From Phycisphaerales bacterium (GTDB taxonomy: Bacteria; Planctomycetota; Phycisphaerae; UBA1845), in assembly GCA_020852275.1 (NCBI GenBank), contig JADZBE010000029.1, positions 1-64,000 on the forward strand: a DNA stretch of 64,000 nucleotides, read 5' to 3'. Of the stretch, positions 53,813-62,113 are shown in pieces; the stretch's first letter is position 1; every line of letters starts with the position of its first letter. The position numbers and the translations under genes were made by a program. The notes under the pieces were generated by a model. It was not told the DNA's origin. It saw only the letters and a list, made by a program, of their open reading frames with translations, and searched no databases.

Positions 53813-54763
53813 TCACGACGCCGGCGGTTGACCCCAGTGGAGCTTGGTGACGAGGTTGTGCCACGGCGAATGCCGCGGGTTGCGCACGAGCTGGAACTCG
53901 GCCGGCGCGCGGCGGATGCGCACGACGTCGCCTTCCGCCAGCGAGATCGTCGCCTGTCCGTCGATGATCAGCGACGAGCCGCTGTTCACCGCCTCCGGGC
54001 GCACCTCTATGACCGAGTCCGGACCCACCACGATCGGGCGGTGCGTCAGCGAGTGCGCGTTGAGCGGTGTGATGCCGATGGCGGACAGGTCCGCGGCCAT
54101 CACCGGTCCGCCGGCGGACAGGCTGTGGGCTGTGGAGCCGTTGGGCGTGCAGACGGCCAGCCCGTCGCCACGGATGTGCGTGAGGTGTTCGCCGTCGATG
54201 GCAACGTGCAGCGAAATCATGCGGAACGGCGGACCCATCTGAAACACGCAGTCGTTGACCGCCAGCAGTGAACGGTCGGTGCCGTGTCTCGTGGTCGGTG
54301 TGCCCGCTTTCGGCAGCTCAGAGAGCTGCCCCACCCGCGGCAGCTCAGAGAGCTGCCCCACCTGCGCGCCGTCGCTGCGACCGGGGCGCGCATGAGTGAC
54401 CTCGAGCATCATGCGCCGGGAGATGCAGCGGTCGTCGCTCATGGCGCGATCGAACTGATCACACAGTTCCTCGGGCGAAAACTCGGCCAGAAAACCGAGC
54501 TTCCCCATGTTGACGCCGATCAGCGGCAGTTGTGCCGCGCCCAGCGATCGCGCTACGCCGATCAGCGTTCCATCGCCGCCGAGGACGACCAGCCGATCCG
54601 GTCGATCGCGCAGCGCCGCCTCTACGTTCAGCGAGTCAAACGCGCCAACCACGGACGCGCGGGTTTGCGCGAACGTCTTAAGGCGCTGCATCGTCTCGCT
54701 CACACCGGGCTTTTCCCGGTTGGCGACGATCATCACGCGGCGCTGGCCGTGGGATGCGCTCAT
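53813..54763 (-). CDS. nadK: NAD kinase with an in-frame repeat insertion
   Basis: The 316-residue protein phosphorylates NAD to NADP with ATP. It carries GGDGTLIGVARSLG, VNMGKLGFLAEFSPEEL, LLAVNDCVF, and GDGLAVCTPNGSTAHSLSAG. The start MSASHGQRRVMIVANRE lies 7 bases behind the dxs stop, so the two are in one operon. Between EVTHARPGRS and RSLLAVND the protein contains two tandem VGQLSELPR/K units encoded by 27-bp palindromic repeats (54312-54365). This part of NAD kinase is normally a short turn. The insertion keeps the frame, and all catalytic motifs are intact. Confidence 0.93.
   Translation of the reverse strand: MSASHGQRRVMIVANREKPGVSETMQRLKTFAQTRASVVGAFDSLNVEAALRDRPDRLVVLGGDGTLIGVARSLGAAQLPLIGVNMGKLGFLAEFSPEELCDQFDRAMSDDRCISRRMMLEVTHARPGRSDGAQVGQLSELPRVGQLSELPKAGTPTTRHGTDRSLLAVNDCVFQMGPPFRMISLHVAIDGEHLTHIRGDGLAVCTPNGSTAHSLSAGGPVMAADLSAIGITPLNAHSLTHRPIVVGPDSVIEVRPEAVNSGSSLIIDGQATISLAEGDVVRIRRAPAEFQLVRNPRHSPWHNLVTKLHWGQPPAS
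54300..54366. repeat. Two 27-bp palindromic units inside nadK
   Basis: GGCAGCTCAGAGAGCTGCC is followed by CCACCCGC, then repeated exactly 27 bp later with CCACCTGC. Each unit has a 7-8 bp stem and a constant GCCCCACC tail. It is read as VGQLSELPR on the coding strand. Confidence 0.85.
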
Positions 54764-54770
54764 AACCTGC

Positions 54771-56702
54771 CTACTTCGGAATGACCTGTCCCACGCGCGT
54801 CTGGGCCACGATGGGGATGTTGACCGCGGGCTGGACGCGGACGCGCTGGCGCACCGTCCGCGCGATGCCCTCGGCGTTGATGCCCACCTCCGCCAGTTGT
54901 GCCGCCCGCGAGGCATGGCGGATGAAGCGGTCGGCCGGCAGACCCAGCCGCGTCATGTCGCGCACGGGCAGCCCAAGCTCCTGCGCCGTTTCCAGCACGG
55001 CCGAGCCGAAGCCCGCGGAGACCGAGTGGTCCTCGACCGTGATCACAGGGACGCCGAGGTCGAACGCCTCGCGCACCATCTGCCGGTCGATCGGCTTGGC
55101 GAACCGCGCGTTGATCACGCCGACTTCGATGCCCTCTTGCGACAGCATTTCCGCGGCGGCCAGTGCAGCCGAGCAGGTTACGCCGTAGCAGAGCAGCACC
55201 GCGTCCTCGCCGTCGCGCAGCCGCCTCGCCCTGCCCAGCTCGAAGGGCGGACAGTCCGGCATCGGCGCGGGGACGTTGTCGCGCGGGTAGCGGATCGCGC
55301 AAGGACCGTCCAGCGTCAGCCCCAGCTCCATCGCGCCGCGCAGCTCGACCTCGTCCATCGGCGCCATCAGCACCATCTTCGGAAACCCGCGCAGGTAGGC
55401 GATGTCCAGGAACCCGTGGTGCACCGACCCGTCGCCGCCTACCAGTCCCCCGCGGTCGAGGCAGAACATCACCGGGTGGCCTTGCAGCACGACCTCCTGA
55501 AAAACCTGGTCGAACGCGCGCTGCAGAAACGTCGAATAAATGGCGCAGACCGGACGCAACCCGCCCTTGGCCATGCCCGCCGCCATGTCCACGGTGCAGC
55601 TTTCCGCGATGCCCACGTCGAGATAGCGGTCGGGGAACTTCTCGCCGAAGAGGTTCAAGCCCGTGCCGTCCGGCATCCCCGCGGTCATGGCGAACACGCG
55701 GCGGTCGTTCGCGGCGATTTCGATCAGGTTCTCCACGAACGCCTTGGTCCAGCTTCGCCCCCCCCCCGACTGAATCACGGCCTTGCCGCCGCAGACGGTG
55801 AACGGCTTGGGACTGTGGAACCTGCCCGGCTCTGCCGTGGCCCAGTCGCAGCCCTTGCCCTTGACGGTGTGAACGTGGAGCAGCACGGGGTGGTGCGCGT
55901 CCTTCACCAGGTCGAGCGTGGCGATCAGATGGTGGATGTCGTGACCGTCGATGGGTCCGATGTACTGGAAGTTGAGCTGGTCGAAGCCCTGACCCGGCGA
56001 GACGGTCGCCTTGATGCCTTCTTTAAGGTGCAGCAGCATCTCGAACGCGGGCTTGCCCAGCAGCGGCAGCTTGGGCAGGATCTGCTTGGCCTTCGCCTTG
56101 ACGCCCTCGTAGAAGTCGCTGGCGCGCAGCTTCGCAAGATACTCCGCCATCGCGCCCTGCGTCGGCGAGATGCCCCATTCGTTGTCGTTGAGGATGACGA
56201 GGAACTGCCGGCGCAGCGTGCCCGCCTGGTTCAGCCCCTCGAACGCCAGGCCGTTGACGATGCTCGCGTCGCCCACCACCGCGACGACCCGGCGACCCTC
56301 GCGCTGAAGCATGTCCGCCCGCGCCAGCCCCACGCCCGTGGCGATGGCCGTCCCCGCATGACCCACGTCGAACAGGTCGTACGCGCTTTCCGCCGCGCAG
56401 GGAAAACCGGACAGCCCGCCGGCTTTGCGGATGGTGTCGAAGCGGTCCGCCCGCCCGGTAAGCAGCTTGTGCGGGTAACACTGGTGGCCGACGTCGAAGA
56501 GCAGGCGGTCGTGGGCGAAGTCGAACACGCGGTGCAGGGCGATGGTCAGTTCAACCACGCCGAGGTTGCTGGTCAGGTGCCCGCCGCCCCGGCCAACCAC
56601 GTCGATAATGCGTTCGCGGATTTCCTGCGCCAGCGCCGGCAGCTTCGTCGGCGGCAGCGCTCGCAGGTCCGCGGGCGAGTGAATGTCCTCTAGGATTCCC
56701 AT
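54771..56702 (-). CDS. dxs: 1-deoxy-D-xylulose-5-phosphate synthase
   Basis: The 643-residue enzyme condenses pyruvate and glyceraldehyde 3-phosphate with thiamine diphosphate, the entry step of the MEP isoprenoid pathway. Landmarks are GGGHLTSNLGVVELTIALH at the start, HQCYPHKLLTGR, the TPP motif VVGDASIVNGLAFEGLNQAG with the later NDNEWGISPTQG, HVHTVKGKGCDWA, and in the transketolase half DVGIAESCTVDMAAGMA, FCLDRGGLVGGDGSVHHG and VNARF-like VINARFAKPID. The start MGILEDIHSPADLRALP fits; MSTRGTLDR nine codons earlier is also possible. It lies between ispA (100 bases upstream) and nadK. Confidence 0.96.
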   Translation of the reverse strand: MGILEDIHSPADLRALPPTKLPALAQEIRERIIDVVGRGGGHLTSNLGVVELTIALHRVFDFAHDRLLFDVGHQCYPHKLLTGRADRFDTIRKAGGLSGFPCAAESAYDLFDVGHAGTAIATGVGLARADMLQREGRRVVAVVGDASIVNGLAFEGLNQAGTLRRQFLVILNDNEWGISPTQGAMAEYLAKLRASDFYEGVKAKAKQILPKLPLLGKPAFEMLLHLKEGIKATVSPGQGFDQLNFQYIGPIDGHDIHHLIATLDLVKDAHHPVLLHVHTVKGKGCDWATAEPGRFHSPKPFTVCGGKAVIQSGGGRSWTKAFVENLIEIAANDRRVFAMTAGMPDGTGLNLFGEKFPDRYLDVGIAESCTVDMAAGMAKGGLRPVCAIYSTFLQRAFDQVFQEVVLQGHPVMFCLDRGGLVGGDGSVHHGFLDIAYLRGFPKMVLMAPMDEVELRGAMELGLTLDGPCAIRYPRDNVPAPMPDCPPFELGRARRLRDGEDAVLLCYGVTCSAALAAAEMLSQEGIEVGVINARFAKPIDRQMVREAFDLGVPVITVEDHSVSAGFGSAVLETAQELGLPVRDMTRLGLPADRFIRHASRAAQLAEVGINAEGIARTVRQRVRVQPAVNIPIVAQTRVGQVIPK

Positions 56703-56802
56703 GCGATCCAATGTTCCTCGTGTACTCATGCCCGCCGCCCGATGGATCCGACTCCCCACACATTACGTCGAATCCACGCCCGCGGTTCGTGGAACTCACT
56801 TT

Positions 56803-57744
56803 TCAACTTCGCCGCTCGACGACCAGCCGCGTCAGCTCGCGAAGATCATCCGCCTCCGGTCCGAACGCGTCGAGACAGCGAATCGTGGATTCCGCCAGAC
56901 GGCGAGCTTCCTCCCGACTGGGCTCCTCGCCGATGCAGGCCGGGTAGGTCTGCTTCCCCGCGGCCTGGTCCTTGCCGCTGTGCTTGCCGAGGTCGCCGAG
57001 GGTGGCGGTCAGGTCCAATAAGTCATCGGCGATCTGAAACGTCAACCCCAAGCCATGCCCGTACCGGGCAAGCGCCGCCGAGACAGGCTCGTCCGCGTCA
57101 GCGCAGTCAGCGCCCATGCGCGCGGCCGCCTCGAACAGACGAGCGGTCTTCATCTCGTGAATGCGCTTCACGCGTGGGGCGCTGGGGGATTGCGACTCGC
57201 CGGCGATGTCAAGCATCTGTCCACCGATCATGCCCGCCGGTCCGGTGGCTTCGGAGAGCTGCCGGACCAGGCGCACCGTGCGCGCCGCATCTAATCCACC
57301 GCGCGCCCCATCCATCGCGCCGCGCGCCGTATCCAGCGCGCCGCGCGTCAGGATCTCGAACGCCAGCGTCAGCAGCCCATCTCCCGCGAGGATGGCCGTT
57401 GCTTCGTCGAACTTCCGGTGATTGGTCGGCTGACCGCGGCGAACGTCGTCGTTGTCCATTGCGGGCAGATCATCATGGATGAGGCTGAAGGCGTGGACGC
57501 ACTCGATGGCCACCGCCGCCGACCGTGCGTCCTCGCGCGAGCCGCCCGCGATTTCGCAGGAGCGGACCAGCACGAACGGCCGGATGCGTTTGCCGGGGGC
57601 CAGCGCGGAGTAACGCATGGAATCGAGCAGGCGCCGGGGCACGCCGTCGCAGGCGCTGAGCGCAGCATCCAACCAGCGGTCGAACTCCCTGGAGAACTCG
57701 ACCAGCCGCTCCCGCATCGAAGTGCAGCTTTCCGCCACGCGCAT
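56803..57744 (-). CDS. ispA: Polyprenyl (farnesyl/geranylgeranyl) diphosphate synthase
   Basis: The 313-residue enzyme elongates allylic diphosphates with IPP. It has GKRIRPFVLV, the first Asp-rich motif HDDLPAMDNDD, GDGLLTLAFEIL, GGQMLDIAGE, and the second Asp-rich motif QIADDLLD. The DDxxxxD form of the first motif is typical of bacterial short-chain synthases. Between LTRGALDT and VRLVRQLSEA there is an expansion of three 7-residue ARGAxDx/ARGGLDA units encoded by 21-bp direct repeats. The start MRVAESCTSMRERLVEF is taken at 57744. It leads the operon ispA-dxs-nadK. Confidence 0.93.
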   Translation of the reverse strand: MRVAESCTSMRERLVEFSREFDRWLDAALSACDGVPRRLLDSMRYSALAPGKRIRPFVLVRSCEIAGGSREDARSAAVAIECVHAFSLIHDDLPAMDNDDVRRGQPTNHRKFDEATAILAGDGLLTLAFEILTRGALDTARGAMDGARGGLDAARTVRLVRQLSEATGPAGMIGGQMLDIAGESQSPSAPRVKRIHEMKTARLFEAAARMGADCADADEPVSAALARYGHGLGLTFQIADDLLDLTATLGDLGKHSGKDQAAGKQTYPACIGEEPSREEARRLAESTIRCLDAFGPEADDLRELTRLVVERRS

Positions 57745-58294
57745 GATTTCCCGCCTCACTCCCGGCCCGCAGGATTCTACGGGAAGCCCCGCGGCGCTAC
57801 CATTGCGAAGTTTCAAAAATGAATGAAAGCAGGGCAGGAAGCTCACCACCCGCGCCTGCCGGATTCTGGGACCTGCTCCGAACGGTCGGGTGCGGAGAGG
57901 CGTGCACAGACTCCTGCGGAGAGGCAAGCAGAAAGGCGTGAGCAGACTTACTCGGAGCGGCCAGCAGAAAGGCGCGCGGAGAACAAAGGCTGCCCCGCCG
58001 AGGCAGCGGTCTGAGGGGCAGGGGTCCGCGAAGCGCCGGCGCGCGTCGGTGACTCCCCCACTTCGATCTGAGTCCGGCGGACCGTCGTCGGCGGACCGTC
58101 GTTGCCGGGCCGACGATGGCCGGCAATCCGAAATCAGAAATTTCAGATTCGAAATCTCAAATCCGAAATCCGATATCGTTCGGGCGAGGCTCCCGCGCCC
58201 TGTACCCCCCCATCCGCCGCGCACCCCCCGTCCGCCGCGCCCTTGACCGGCCCCGTCGGCACGATGATCCTCACACCCGTCCGTTCTGCATCAA
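57745..58294. other. Repeat-rich intergenic region
   Basis: Positions 57890-57985 contain GGAGAGGCAAGCAGAAAGGC-like units of about 25-30 bases. Positions 58126-58170 hold AATCCGAAATC/AAATTTCAGATT-type 7-8 base units. No gene is seen. Confidence 0.5.
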
Positions 58295-59908
58295 ATGGTT
58301 CAACGATGTGAGCTGAAAGTGGCCGCGATCTCGAAAGTCGCCGTGTTCGGTCTCGACTGCCTGGAGCCGTCGCTGTGTTTTGAGCGATGGATCGAGGACC
58401 TGCCCAACCTGCGCGCCCTCATGCAGCGCGGGACATGGGGGCGGATGACCAGCTCCATGCCGCCGGTCACCGTGCCGGCGTGGAGCTGCATGACGGCGAG
58501 CAAGGATCCGGGCACCCTGGGCATATACGGATTCCGCGACCGCAAGGACCGCTCGTACGACGGCTGGGTCATCTGCACGTCGCTGCGCGTCAAGGAGCCG
58601 CGCCTGTGGGACATCCTCACCCAGCAGGGCAAGGACAGCCTCATCATCGGCGTGCCGGAAACCTATCCTATCACCAAGCCCATTCGCGGTTGCATGATTA
58701 CGAGCTTTCTGACGCCCACCACGAAGGACCCGTCGATCCAGTACACGCATCCGCCGCAGCTTCGCCGGGAGATCGAGCAGCTCGTCGGCGAGTACATGGT
58801 GGACGTGCCCATGCCCCGCGGCGGCGACAAGCAGGTCATCCTCGACGGCATCTACACCATGACGCGGCGCCGCTTCGACGTGGTGCGCCATCTCATGTGC
58901 ACCAGGCCTTGGGACCTGATGTTCATGGTCGAGATGGGCACGGACCGCGTGCATCACGGGTTCTGGAGTTTCATGGACCCGCAGCATCGCAACCACGTCC
59001 CGGGCAACCGGTTTGAGAACGCGATCCACGACTACTACGTCGAAGTGGACCGGCAGATCGGCGAGACACTGGCGAAGATCGACCTCCAAACCACGGCTAT
59101 CTGGGTCGTCAGCGATCACGGCGCCCGCGTGCTGCACGGCGGTGTGCTGCTGAACCAGTGGCTCATGCAACAGGGTGACCTGGTGATGAAAGCTCCACCC
59201 ACTCCAAAACAGAAGTTCGATGCGAAAGACGTGGACTGGTCGAAGACGAAGGCGTTCGCCTCGCCGGGGTATTACGGGCAGATCTTCATCAACCTCAAAG
59301 GCCGCGAGCCGCAAGGCGTCGTCGAGCCTGGGAATTACGAGCGTTATCGGGATGACCTCATCCGCCGCTTGGAAGCCATGCCGGGTCCGGATGGTGACCC
59401 CAAGGGCGGGGGGGGTTGGGGGCCGAATGCACAGGTTGGAAACCTGTGCCACACTCCACAGGTTGGAAACCTGTGCCACACTCCACAGGTTGGAAACCTG
59501 TGCCACACGGAGGGGGCAGGCCTCCGTGAGGGTGGGGCAGGTCTGCGACCTGCCTCTGGTCCGCCGGCTCTCCGAGCCGGCGCCCCGCTGGGCAACAAGT
59601 GCCACAAGCCCGACGCCATCTACAAGACCTGCAACAACGTCGCGCCGGACCTCATCGTCATCCTTGGCGATCTCGGTTGGCGCGCCTCAGGCTGGCTGGG
59701 CAGCGACTCCATCTACATCTACGACGACGACGCCGCCGCCGAGGACGCCAATCACGCGCAGGAGGGCATGTACCTCTTCGCACACCCGACGATCCAGGGG
59801 AGGGGACGAGCGGACGGCGCCACCTTGTACGACGTCGCTCCCACCATCCTCCGCGAGCTGGGCCAGCCCATCCCTCCGGACATGCAAGGCCGCCCGCTGC
59901 ACGAATGA
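58295..59908 (+). CDS. Alkaline-phosphatase-superfamily phosphodiesterase/phosphomutase-like protein, with in-frame palindromes
   Basis: The 537-residue protein belongs to the type I phosphodiesterase / nucleotide pyrophosphatase group. AVFGLDCLEPSLCFERWIED carries the first metal Asp, MPPVTVPAWSCMTASKDPG the nucleophile region (Thr/Ser), EMGTDRVHHGFWSFMDP the second metal site, and WVVSDHGARVLHGGVLLN the His/Asp site. It would hydrolyse a phospho- or sulfo-ester in the cytoplasm; substrate unknown. Between GPDGDPKGGG and NKCHKPDAIYKTCNN there is a foreign insert of about 60 residues made of QVGNLCHTP repeated three times and GLREGGAGLRPASGPPALRA. The insert lies in a surface segment after the metal motifs, and the frame is kept. 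Confidence 0.82.
   Translation: MVQRCELKVAAISKVAVFGLDCLEPSLCFERWIEDLPNLRALMQRGTWGRMTSSMPPVTVPAWSCMTASKDPGTLGIYGFRDRKDRSYDGWVICTSLRVKEPRLWDILTQQGKDSLIIGVPETYPITKPIRGCMITSFLTPTTKDPSIQYTHPPQLRREIEQLVGEYMVDVPMPRGGDKQVILDGIYTMTRRRFDVVRHLMCTRPWDLMFMVEMGTDRVHHGFWSFMDPQHRNHVPGNRFENAIHDYYVEVDRQIGETLAKIDLQTTAIWVVSDHGARVLHGGVLLNQWLMQQGDLVMKAPPTPKQKFDAKDVDWSKTKAFASPGYYGQIFINLKGREPQGVVEPGNYERYRDDLIRRLEAMPGPDGDPKGGGGWGPNAQVGNLCHTPQVGNLCHTPQVGNLCHTEGAGLREGGAGLRPASGPPALRAGAPLGNKCHKPDAIYKTCNNVAPDLIVILGDLGWRASGWLGSDSIYIYDDDAAAEDANHAQEGMYLFAHPTIQGRGRADGATLYDVAPTILRELGQPIPPDMQGRPLHE
59430..59600 (+). repeat. In-frame palindrome cluster inside the phosphodiesterase gene
   Basis: Three 27-bp units CACAGGTTGGAAACCTGTGC+CACACTC run from 59430 to 59508. 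They are followed by GTGGGGCAGGTCTGCGACCT+GCC (about 59535-59560) and GCCGGCTCTCCGAGCCGGC (about 59562-59580). Each is a hairpin. The same motifs occur outside genes at 22472, 41036 and 52322. Confidence 0.85.
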
Positions 59909-59924
59909 GGATGTCGCGTCCCAC

Positions 59925-59944
59925 GGGTCCGCTGCTGCGGACCC
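59925..59944. repeat. R4 palindrome between convergent genes
   Basis: GGGTCCGCTGCTGCGGACCC with the GTGCCAC tail lies in the 53-base gap between two convergent stop codons. It could serve both genes as a terminator-like stem, although no T run follows on either strand. Confidence 0.75.
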
Positions 59945-59961
59945 GTGCCACTCGACATGAG

Positions 59962-61602
59962 TCAGTCGATGAGTGTCTCGCTGCTGGAACCCATGCGGCT
60001 TTCCACGTTCGCCAGCAGCTTCTCGAGCACGGTCCGCTCCTGCGACAGCGCTCGCGAGTTGTCCGACGCGCGGTCGTCCAGTCCTCCCGCCAGCCCGTCG
60101 AAATACGGCAGGAACTCCGTCAGACGATCGGCGGCGCGGGCATAATCCGAGTCGTCCCCGTACCAGCGGGCATAAGCGTCCGCGCAGGCGGCCTTGAGCG
60201 TCAGCGCCGTGTTGAGCAGCAGCACCGCGCGCTGCGATGCCGGAGTCGGGAAATACGATTGCGAGCCGTCTTCGCTGAGTCCCGCGGGCAGCTCGATCGG
60301 GTTGGTGATGGTGGTGACGTTGCCCTCGGCGTTCTGATAGCTGAACTGCACGGTGCCGATCGCGGCCGGCTCCTCGAAGTTGACCAGCGAGCCGGCGCGT
60401 AGGCGGATGAGAATCGCGCCTCCGTCCTGCCGCGTGCTGAAGAATAACGTGGGAACGTTGAGTTCGAGCACATGCCCCACGTCGTCCTCGCCCGGCAGGC
60501 CGTACACGTCGTGGACGTCCCAGGCATAGTCGATCGTCGCGCGCAGCTCCACGTCATACGCGATGGGCGTGACGAGGTAGTCAAACTCCTCGTCGAACAC
60601 CGAGGCGATCCGGTCGAAGTCGTTGAGGTAGAAGAAGTTTCCGCCGCGCACCTGGGCGATGTCCTGCGCCAGCTCCGTGCCGAAATCCAGCCCGACTCCG
60701 AACACCGTCGCGCCAATGTCCTCCGCGGCGTAGTCCTCCATGAGGTCGAGGAAGGCCTCGGTCGAGCCGGGTCCGTAGGTCGGGAGGGCGTCGGTGAAGA
60801 CGAGGAGTCGATCCTGGGTGCCCGTCGCCGGATGCTCGTCGAGCAGGCGGTATCCGCGGGCCAGCCCATTGTGCAGGTTCGTCGAGCCATCCGCTTCGAT
60901 CTGATCGAGCGCGTCCTTGATGGCCGCCACGTTGGTGCCCGACGCCGCCGAAAGATCGACCCGCGCGGCGTCGTTGAACGAAACGATGCTGACGCGGTCG
61001 TCGGCCGTGAGGTTCGCCAGAAGGCGGTCCACGGCGATCTTCACTGCGGCGAGCTTCGAAGTATCGGTGCGCGCGTCGATGGGGTCGTTCATCGAGCCGC
61101 TGCGGTCGATGACCAGGCAGAGGTTTTGCGGCTGTCGCGTGAACTCTCCCGCGTTGATCGTTGTGCCCATTCCCACCGCCACCGTCGCCAGCGGCAGGAT
61201 GGTCTCGAAATCCTGATTCCACACGGTCGTGACCGTGCTGTACAGAATCGGGGCGGCCGGAGGTTCCTCCACGGGGATGTCGTGTTCGGAGAGCAGTCCT
61301 TCCACCGTGACCGCGTCGGGATCGGGGATGTCGCCGTCCTCGATGATTTGCCGGGCGTAGGCCATGTCCTTCGCGCCGCCTGTGGTGACGCCGGGATCAA
61401 AGAAGTCGCCGTTGTAAAAGGGCTCACTTGCCGCGGCGCAGCCCGGAATCGAAACGGCGATGCCGCACAGGACAAGCCCGGAAACGGCGAGGACGGGCCA
61501 ACCGACGCGGTCTCGGCCCGGAGCGCAAAGCCGCCAAGGGGCGCCGGAACATCGCGGGGAGGCGCCCAGAAAACGCGAAGGGCGAGGGAATCGGCGCGAC
61601 AT
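59962..61602 (-). CDS. Exported lipoprotein with von Willebrand factor A domain
   Basis: The 546-residue protein starts with an Arg-rich tail, a hydrophobic segment and a lipobox (LCGIAVSIPGC, Cys at about 55). A VWA domain spans about 155-350. It carries the MIDAS motif DRSGSMNDP, followed by KLAAVKIAVDRLLANLTADD, GSTNLHNGLARGYRLLDEHP (MIDAS Thr region) and LLVFTDALPTYG (MIDAS Asp). The C-terminal part (about 360-480) is beta-rich, as in VIT/Yfbk-like VWA proteins. VWA lipoproteins bind ligands through a divalent metal at the cell surface. GGAG lies ten bases before the ATG. Confidence 0.85.
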   Translation of the reverse strand: MSRRFPRPSRFLGASPRCSGAPWRLCAPGRDRVGWPVLAVSGLVLCGIAVSIPGCAAASEPFYNGDFFDPGVTTGGAKDMAYARQIIEDGDIPDPDAVTVEGLLSEHDIPVEEPPAAPILYSTVTTVWNQDFETILPLATVAVGMGTTINAGEFTRQPQNLCLVIDRSGSMNDPIDARTDTSKLAAVKIAVDRLLANLTADDRVSIVSFNDAARVDLSAASGTNVAAIKDALDQIEADGSTNLHNGLARGYRLLDEHPATGTQDRLLVFTDALPTYGPGSTEAFLDLMEDYAAEDIGATVFGVGLDFGTELAQDIAQVRGGNFFYLNDFDRIASVFDEEFDYLVTPIAYDVELRATIDYAWDVHDVYGLPGEDDVGHVLELNVPTLFFSTRQDGGAILIRLRAGSLVNFEEPAAIGTVQFSYQNAEGNVTTITNPIELPAGLSEDGSQSYFPTPASQRAVLLLNTALTLKAACADAYARWYGDDSDYARAADRLTEFLPYFDGLAGGLDDRASDNSRALSQERTVLEKLLANVESRMGSSSETLID

Positions 61603-62109
61603 GGGGAGTCTCCTCTAAAAGTGGAGTGACTGTGCAACTCGCGCCACAGGCGCAAGTCGCCGTGGGAACCCTCCGTTTTGCAGGTGACCGCGTTGACCAT
61701 GCGCCGCCACCCGGGCGTGTAAACCGGCGTCATGATCCGCCCGGCCACGTGTCCGGTCCAGCCCATCGGGATGTCTGATAGCGTCGCAGTTTGAGCGCGC
61801 GGGCACGCACTCTTGAGAACCGCGCACGTCTGCCATCGGTCCGCGCAAGGGTTGATGCATCCGGCGCCCTCCAGAACCGGTTCCGGCACAGCGCGACGGC
61901 GGTTCGCTCCCTCGCAGAGCAGTGGCACACCGGGATACATTGGTGACGGTCGCGGCTCTGTTATGCAAACGGATGCCTGATCGCCGCGCCACAGAGCCGC
62001 GCCCGTCTGGAAGCGATCATTCGTCCACCGCCGACGAGCTGCTCCATCACCGCCGCGGCGCCGCCGATCCACATGCTTCATTCAGCATTCTGCATTCAAC
62101 ATTCATCAT
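61603..62109. other. Intergenic, no convincing gene
   Basis: A minus-strand open frame (containing MYPGVPLLCEGANRRRAVPE) crosses part of this gap, but it runs into the VWA gene in another frame and has no ribosome binding site. I leave it out. R6 repeats lie at 62079-62113. Confidence 0.4.
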
Positions 62110-62113
62110 TCAA
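62079..62113 (-). repeat. R6 microsatellite, inverted copy
   Basis: CATTCAGCATTCTGCATTCA, then ACATTCATCATTC, the inverse of the motif at 15950 and 36917. It abuts the stop of the gene at 62110. Confidence 0.75.

Noticed and set aside
61089..62081. Minus-strand frame upstream of the VWA lipoprotein gene
   Set aside because: It overlaps the start of the VWA gene in another frame, has no ribosome binding site and turns Arg/Pro-rich.
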